From positions 3,100,001 to 3,164,000 of the forward strand of contig NZ_CP073696.1 of the NCBI RefSeq assembly GCF_025264645.1: a stretch of DNA of 64,000 bases. Direction: 5' to 3'. The number at the start of each line of letters is the position of its first letter. The first letter of the stretch is position 1. This DNA comes from Edaphobacter lichenicola. Its GTDB lineage: Bacteria > Acidobacteriota > Terriglobia > Terriglobales > Acidobacteriaceae. The notes below the pieces were generated by a model. That model searched no databases and was not told where the DNA came from. It saw only the letters and a program-made list of their open reading frames with translations. Shown in pieces: positions 60,939 through 64,000 of the stretch. The position numbers and the translations under genes were made by a program.

Positions 60939-62174
60939 ATGACCAGGCATCTCGAACGATCTCTCCTCCCCGCTCTCGCGCTTCTTTGCCTCCACTGCTT
61001 CACCACACTGCCTGCGACCGCCGCCTCCCCCGATCACTGGGTAGGTACTTGGGCGACCTCTCCCCTAGCGGCCAGCAACCCCACCGCCAAGTTCGGAGCA
61101 GAAGGGACAATCGGCACCACCCTGCGGGAGATCGTGCACATCTCGCTCGGAGGAGGCACTGTCCGAGTTATCCTCACCAACGAGTTCGGCCTCGACCCGC
61201 TCACCATCGGCGCAGCACAGATCGCCCTCAGCTCCGGCGCTAGCGGAATCACAGGAACCGGAGCTCCGCTCACCTTTGGCGGACAGACCTCCGTCATCAT
61301 TCCTCCCGGCGCCCTAATGGTCAGCGATGCGATCACCCTGAAAGTCGCTCCTCTCTCCAACCTCGCCGTCAGCATCTTCCTCCCCGACCAGCCCATAAAC
61401 CAGCTCACCCTCCACACCTTCGCCGACCAAACCAACTACCTCGTCCCCGGCAACGTAGTCGGTGCCCCCTCGCTCGACACACCACAAGAGTTCTTCAGTT
61501 GGGACTTTCTCAAAGGAGTTGATGTCCTCTCCGACGGCGACAGTGCCTCCATCGTCACCTTCGGCGACAGCATCACCGACGGTGCCCTCAGCACCCGCAA
61601 CGCCAACGCCCGCTGGCCCGACGTCCTCGCCCGTCGCCTCCAGGCCGACAAAAAAACCAACAAGCTCGGCATCCTAAACGAGGGCATCGGCGGCAACCGC
61701 ATCCTCCACGACACCACCGGTCCCTCCGCCCTCGCTCGCTTCGACCGCGACGTCATCGCGCAGTCCGGCGTCAAATACGTCGTCATTTTGGAGAGCATCA
61801 ACGACATCGGCCACGCCACCGACCCCAACAAGCCCTACGATGTCGTCACCGCACTAGACCTCATCGTCGGCCTCGGCCAGCTCGCCACTCGTGCCCACAC
61901 CCACGGCATCAAGGTCATAGGCGCAACCCTCACCCCTTTCGTCGGCGCAAAATACCAATCTCCCGCAGGCGAAGCTATGCGTCAGGCCGTCAATCAGTGG
62001 ATCCGCACCACCAATCAATTCGACGCTGTCATCGACTTCGACAAAACCACCACCGACCCAACTCACCCCGGGATGTTCCAACCGCTAGACGACTCCGGCG
62101 ACCATCTCCACCCCGGCGACTACGGCTACAAAACCATGGGCGAATCCATCGACCTGAAGCTGTTCACAAAATAA
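60939..62174 (+). CDS. Exported SGNH/GDSL-type hydrolase
   Basis: 411 aa with AAGGAC before the ATG and a signal peptide (LPALALLCLHCFTTLPATAA). The C-terminal SGNH domain has VTFGDSITDGA (block I, catalytic Ser), GIGGNRIL (block III Asn), and a closing DDSGDHLHPGDYGY with Asp and His. The ~190-residue N-terminal part (DHWVGTWATSPLAASNP) forms a beta-rich module common in rhamnogalacturonan acetylesterase-like and other exported SGNH esterases. It probably deacetylates a polysaccharide or acts as a lipase. Confidence 0.92.
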   Translation: MTRHLERSLLPALALLCLHCFTTLPATAASPDHWVGTWATSPLAASNPTAKFGAEGTIGTTLREIVHISLGGGTVRVILTNEFGLDPLTIGAAQIALSSGASGITGTGAPLTFGGQTSVIIPPGALMVSDAITLKVAPLSNLAVSIFLPDQPINQLTLHTFADQTNYLVPGNVVGAPSLDTPQEFFSWDFLKGVDVLSDGDSASIVTFGDSITDGALSTRNANARWPDVLARRLQADKKTNKLGILNEGIGGNRILHDTTGPSALARFDRDVIAQSGVKYVVILESINDIGHATDPNKPYDVVTALDLIVGLGQLATRAHTHGIKVIGATLTPFVGAKYQSPAGEAMRQAVNQWIRTTNQFDAVIDFDKTTTDPTHPGMFQPLDDSGDHLHPGDYGYKTMGESIDLKLFTK

Positions 62175-62195
62175 CCACTTCTAGCGGAACCGAGT

Positions 62196-62660
62196 ATGAC
62201 TGCCTATAAAGTTCGCCAGGCGCACGCCTCCGATCACAAAGCGATCGCGGAGATGTGCGCCCTGCTATGGCCCGATACATCGCTCGAAGAACACCAACAA
62301 GAAGTTGACCTGCTAATAAAGTCGGGCATGAGCGGAACTCTGCCGGGCGCAATTTTGACATCGCACGAAGATGGCGGAACCCTCACCGGCTTTCTCCAGG
62401 TAGGCCTGCGCTCCCACGCCGACGGATGCAACCCCACCCAACCCGTAGGCTTCGTAGAAGGCTGGTTCGTCTACGAACACCTTCGAGGCAACGGCATCGG
62501 TAAAGCTCTCATGCACGCTGCCGAAGCCTGGGCGCGCCATCACGGCTGCATCGAGATGGCCTCCGACACATGGATCGATCATGTCGTCTCGCAGAAGGCC
62601 CACCGCGCCTTAGGCTTCGAGGTCGTCGATCGCTGCATCCACTTCCGCAAAGCTCTTTAG
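62196..62660 (+). CDS. GNAT acetyltransferase of the AAC(6')-I type
   Basis: 154-aa cytosolic enzyme that would transfer acetyl from acetyl-CoA to an amine. Residues line up with chromosomal aminoglycoside 6'-N-acetyltransferases such as AAC(6')-Ii and -Iy: LWPDTSLEEHQQEV near the start, GFVEGWFVYEHLRGNGIGKAL with the acetyl-CoA loop, GCIEMASDTW, and SQKAHRALGFEVVDRCIHFRKAL at the end. Whether it acts on an antibiotic is not known; many environmental members have other substrates. It lies 21 bp from the SGNH gene on the same strand. Confidence 0.85.
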   Translation: MTAYKVRQAHASDHKAIAEMCALLWPDTSLEEHQQEVDLLIKSGMSGTLPGAILTSHEDGGTLTGFLQVGLRSHADGCNPTQPVGFVEGWFVYEHLRGNGIGKALMHAAEAWARHHGCIEMASDTWIDHVVSQKAHRALGFEVVDRCIHFRKAL

Positions 62661-62688
62661 AGCAACGCTGCCGACATTTGTTTACGCC

Positions 62689-62727
62689 GTCATCCTGAAC
62701 GCAGTGAAGGATCCCTGTATTTCGTCA
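62689..62727. repeat. Dispersed extragenic repeat copy
   Basis: GTCATCCTGAACGCAGTGAAGGATCCCTGTATTTCG resembles the element at 2744-2794 (GTCATTCTGACC ... GGAATCCCTGTATTGCAG). It follows the acetyltransferase stop. Confidence 0.5.
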
Positions 62728-62814
62728 TTATTTGTTTTACGTCGGTGCTTGTTTTCAGAAGTCGTATCACCTTCAGGCAAAGGGACACAGTTTCTCGACG
62801 GTTCTAAGCCAGCC

Positions 62815-63423
62815 TCAACCAACCGAAACCTTCTCCCGCTCCCATGGCTGCATCACCTTTACCGAAGCCATCCCCGCCGCCGTGGCCGCCTGGATCCCCA
62901 TATCCGTATCTTCAAACACCAGGCAATCCTCAGGCGCGACACCAAGCCTCTCCGCAGCAATCAAGAACGGCTGCGGATCAGGCTTGCTCCGTTCATAGTC
63001 GCCCGCACAAACCAGCGTCTCGAACCGATCAAGTATTCCCAGCGTCGTCAACGAAGCCGTCACCGACTCCCGCGTACTCCCCGACACCACCGCAAACGGA
63101 ATATGCCCGTGGCTCAACTCAATATGCTCCAACACCTCCGGCACTGCCTTCAGCTCCGGAAGAATCTCGAAGTACAGCGCCTCCTTACGCCGCTGCACCT
63201 CTTCAATCGGCATCGCCAGCCCATCCCGCACATTCAGCGCAGCAATGATCTCCGTCACCGGCATTCCGCCCCACGAATAGAACGTCTGCTCGCCGAACTC
63301 ACAGCCCCACTCCGCCAGCACTCTCTTCCACGCCACGTAGTGCAACGGCATCGAATCAACAATCGTCCCATCGCAGTCGAACAAATACGCCTTAAACGGC
63401 CCATTTGGCAAATTCAACTTCAT
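62815..63423 (-). CDS. HAD-family phosphatase (beta-phosphoglucomutase-like)
   Basis: 202 aa from the ATG at 63423. HAD motifs: DCDGTIVDSMP (motif I with the nucleophile Asp and the acid/base Asp two residues on), VVSGSTRES (motif II Ser), a Lys in RSKPDPQPFL (motif III) and VFEDTDMGIQAATAAGM (motif IV Asp pair). The inserted cap helices after motif I fit the beta-phosphoglucomutase/GPP subgroup. It lies 22 bp downstream of the PEP-mutase-family gene, so the two probably form an operon. Substrate is a small phosphosugar or phosphonate. Confidence 0.92.
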   Translation of the reverse strand: MKLNLPNGPFKAYLFDCDGTIVDSMPLHYVAWKRVLAEWGCEFGEQTFYSWGGMPVTEIIAALNVRDGLAMPIEEVQRRKEALYFEILPELKAVPEVLEHIELSHGHIPFAVVSGSTRESVTASLTTLGILDRFETLVCAGDYERSKPDPQPFLIAAERLGVAPEDCLVFEDTDMGIQAATAAGMASVKVMQPWEREKVSVG

Positions 63424-63445
63424 CTCGCTCTTCAACAAAATCTCC

Positions 63446-64000
63446 TCAGCCGCGCGGCGGCACAGTTCCCTCTTCAACAAGTTGTTTCGCAGCGCGATCA
63501 AACCCACCCCACGCTGCAGCGGCAAGCGCACTTCCGACGCTCACCCGTCTCACTCCTGCCTTCTCCAGATCCGCAACACGCATCCCCGGAAAGAGCAAAA
63601 CATTCACCGGCTTCGGTGCGACAGCAGACACAACAGCCTCTATCGCCGCCCCGTCAACAATCCCCGGCGCATACAAGCAATCAGCACCGGCCTCCGCATA
63701 CGCAACCAAACGATCAATTGTCGCGGACAACTCCGTTCGTCCAATCAGGAAGCCCTCCGAGCGAGCGATAAGCATCACATCCTCGCCGGACCGATCGATC
63801 GCCGCACGCGCCGCTCGAATGCGCTCGCTAGCACGCCCCAATTCATACAGCTCTTTCCCCACACGATCTTCGACAGACAGCCCCGCAACTCCCGTCTCCA
63901 CTGCAAGCGCAACATTCGCACCTACCCCCTCCGCAGAATCTGCAAAGCCCGCCTCAAAATCTGCATTCACAGGAAGATCCGTCGCACCGCAGATCATCCG
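63446..64000 (-). CDS. PEP mutase / isocitrate lyase family protein (5' truncated)
   Basis: The frame is open to the right edge; 185 C-terminal residues are present. ADFEAGFADSAEGV is the conserved metal-binding strand, then GVAGLSVEDRVG, IRAARAAI and LIARSEGFL, YAEAGADCLYAPGI and KPVNVLLFPG, followed by VRRVSVGSALAAAAW. The family includes phosphoenolpyruvate mutases, carboxyphosphonoenolpyruvate mutase and oxaloacetate hydrolases; the KKxCGH loop of isocitrate lyases would lie upstream and cannot be checked. It precedes the HAD phosphatase in one likely operon. Confidence 0.85.
   Translation of the reverse strand, partial: RMICGATDLPVNADFEAGFADSAEGVGANVALAVETGVAGLSVEDRVGKELYELGRASERIRAARAAIDRSGEDVMLIARSEGFLIGRTELSATIDRLVAYAEAGADCLYAPGIVDGAAIEAVVSAVAPKPVNVLLFPGMRVADLEKAGVRRVSVGSALAAAAWGGFDRAAKQLVEEGTVPPRG

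Noticed and set aside
1..64000. CRISPR arrays, tRNA, rRNA, insertion sequences, integrases
   Set aside because: No regularly spaced repeat-spacer pattern, cloverleaf-like gene, transposase or integrase was recognised anywhere in the window.

Overview
This 64 kb window is a chromosomal stretch of a high-GC Gram-negative bacterium. Gene content (AsmA-like and Wzi-like envelope proteins, many exported hydrolases, winged-helix/TPR membrane regulators) and the abundance of short extragenic repeats suggest a soil Acidobacteriota of the Terriglobia/Acidobacteriaceae type (Granulicella, Edaphobacter, Terriglobus). That placement is an inference from overall character; the window contains no rRNA or other decisive marker. 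I see no CRISPR array, prophage, insertion sequence, rRNA or tRNA.

Layout. 0-4.3 kb: the tail of an OmpA-family protein faces a heat-shock cluster hrcA-grpE-(small membrane protein)-dnaJ on the minus strand, with a repeat-rich gap and no dnaK. 4.4-6 kb: an Mrp-type P-loop ATPase and an acyl-CoA thioesterase. 6-9.7 kb: a plus-strand set of TPR protein, ChlI/MoxR-like AAA+ ATPase, small exported protein and VWA-domain protein. 9.9-18.5 kb: an MFS exporter, an AsmA-like protein, an alpha/beta hydrolase, an amidohydrolase, a Nudix hydrolase and a CocE/NonD peptidase-esterase. 18.6-25.3 kb: CDGSH protein, acyltransferase, UBP zinc finger, a soluble histidine kinase with an NtrC-type regulator, RNase PH (possibly leaderless) and a polytopic membrane protein. 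25.5-30.5 kb: a FucP-type sugar symporter, tagatose-bisphosphate aldolase, guaA and two tandem paralogous mini membrane proteins. 30.5-37 kb: a membrane protein coupled to leuS, an alditol-oxidase-like flavoenzyme and nfo.

37-39.4 kb is a small redox-stress locus: NmrA-like protein and AzoR on the minus strand, divergent from a TetR regulator, with two copies of a 30-bp operator-like repeat between them. 39.4-48.2 kb holds a BNR/Ycf48-like protein, a Wzi-family barrel, a small MHYT-like protein, a ToxR-like winged-helix/TM/TPR regulator and several small, mostly exported or membrane proteins. 48.9-51.7 kb: a flavodoxin-less CysJ reductase, then a second TetR with a downstream SDR gene; both upstream regions carry a similar TGAG/ACTCA dyad.

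51.8-58.2 kb is the most striking unit: a cobalamin riboswitch on the minus strand, a CobN-type cobaltochelatase large subunit with a fused N-terminal [2Fe-2S] ferredoxin-like domain, and, overlapping it by 4 bp, a single ChlI-ChlD-like protein (AAA+ plus VWA) that probably replaces CobS and CobT. 58.2-64 kb: scoAB CoA-transferase, an exported aldose 1-epimerase, an SGNH hydrolase, an AAC(6')-like acetyltransferase, a HAD phosphatase and a truncated PEP-mutase-family gene running off the window.

Dispersed extragenic elements with a GTCATTCC...GGAATC core and GGGGCTTCAGCCCC hairpins fill many intergenic gaps; two copies 38 kb apart are nearly identical over about 80 bp.
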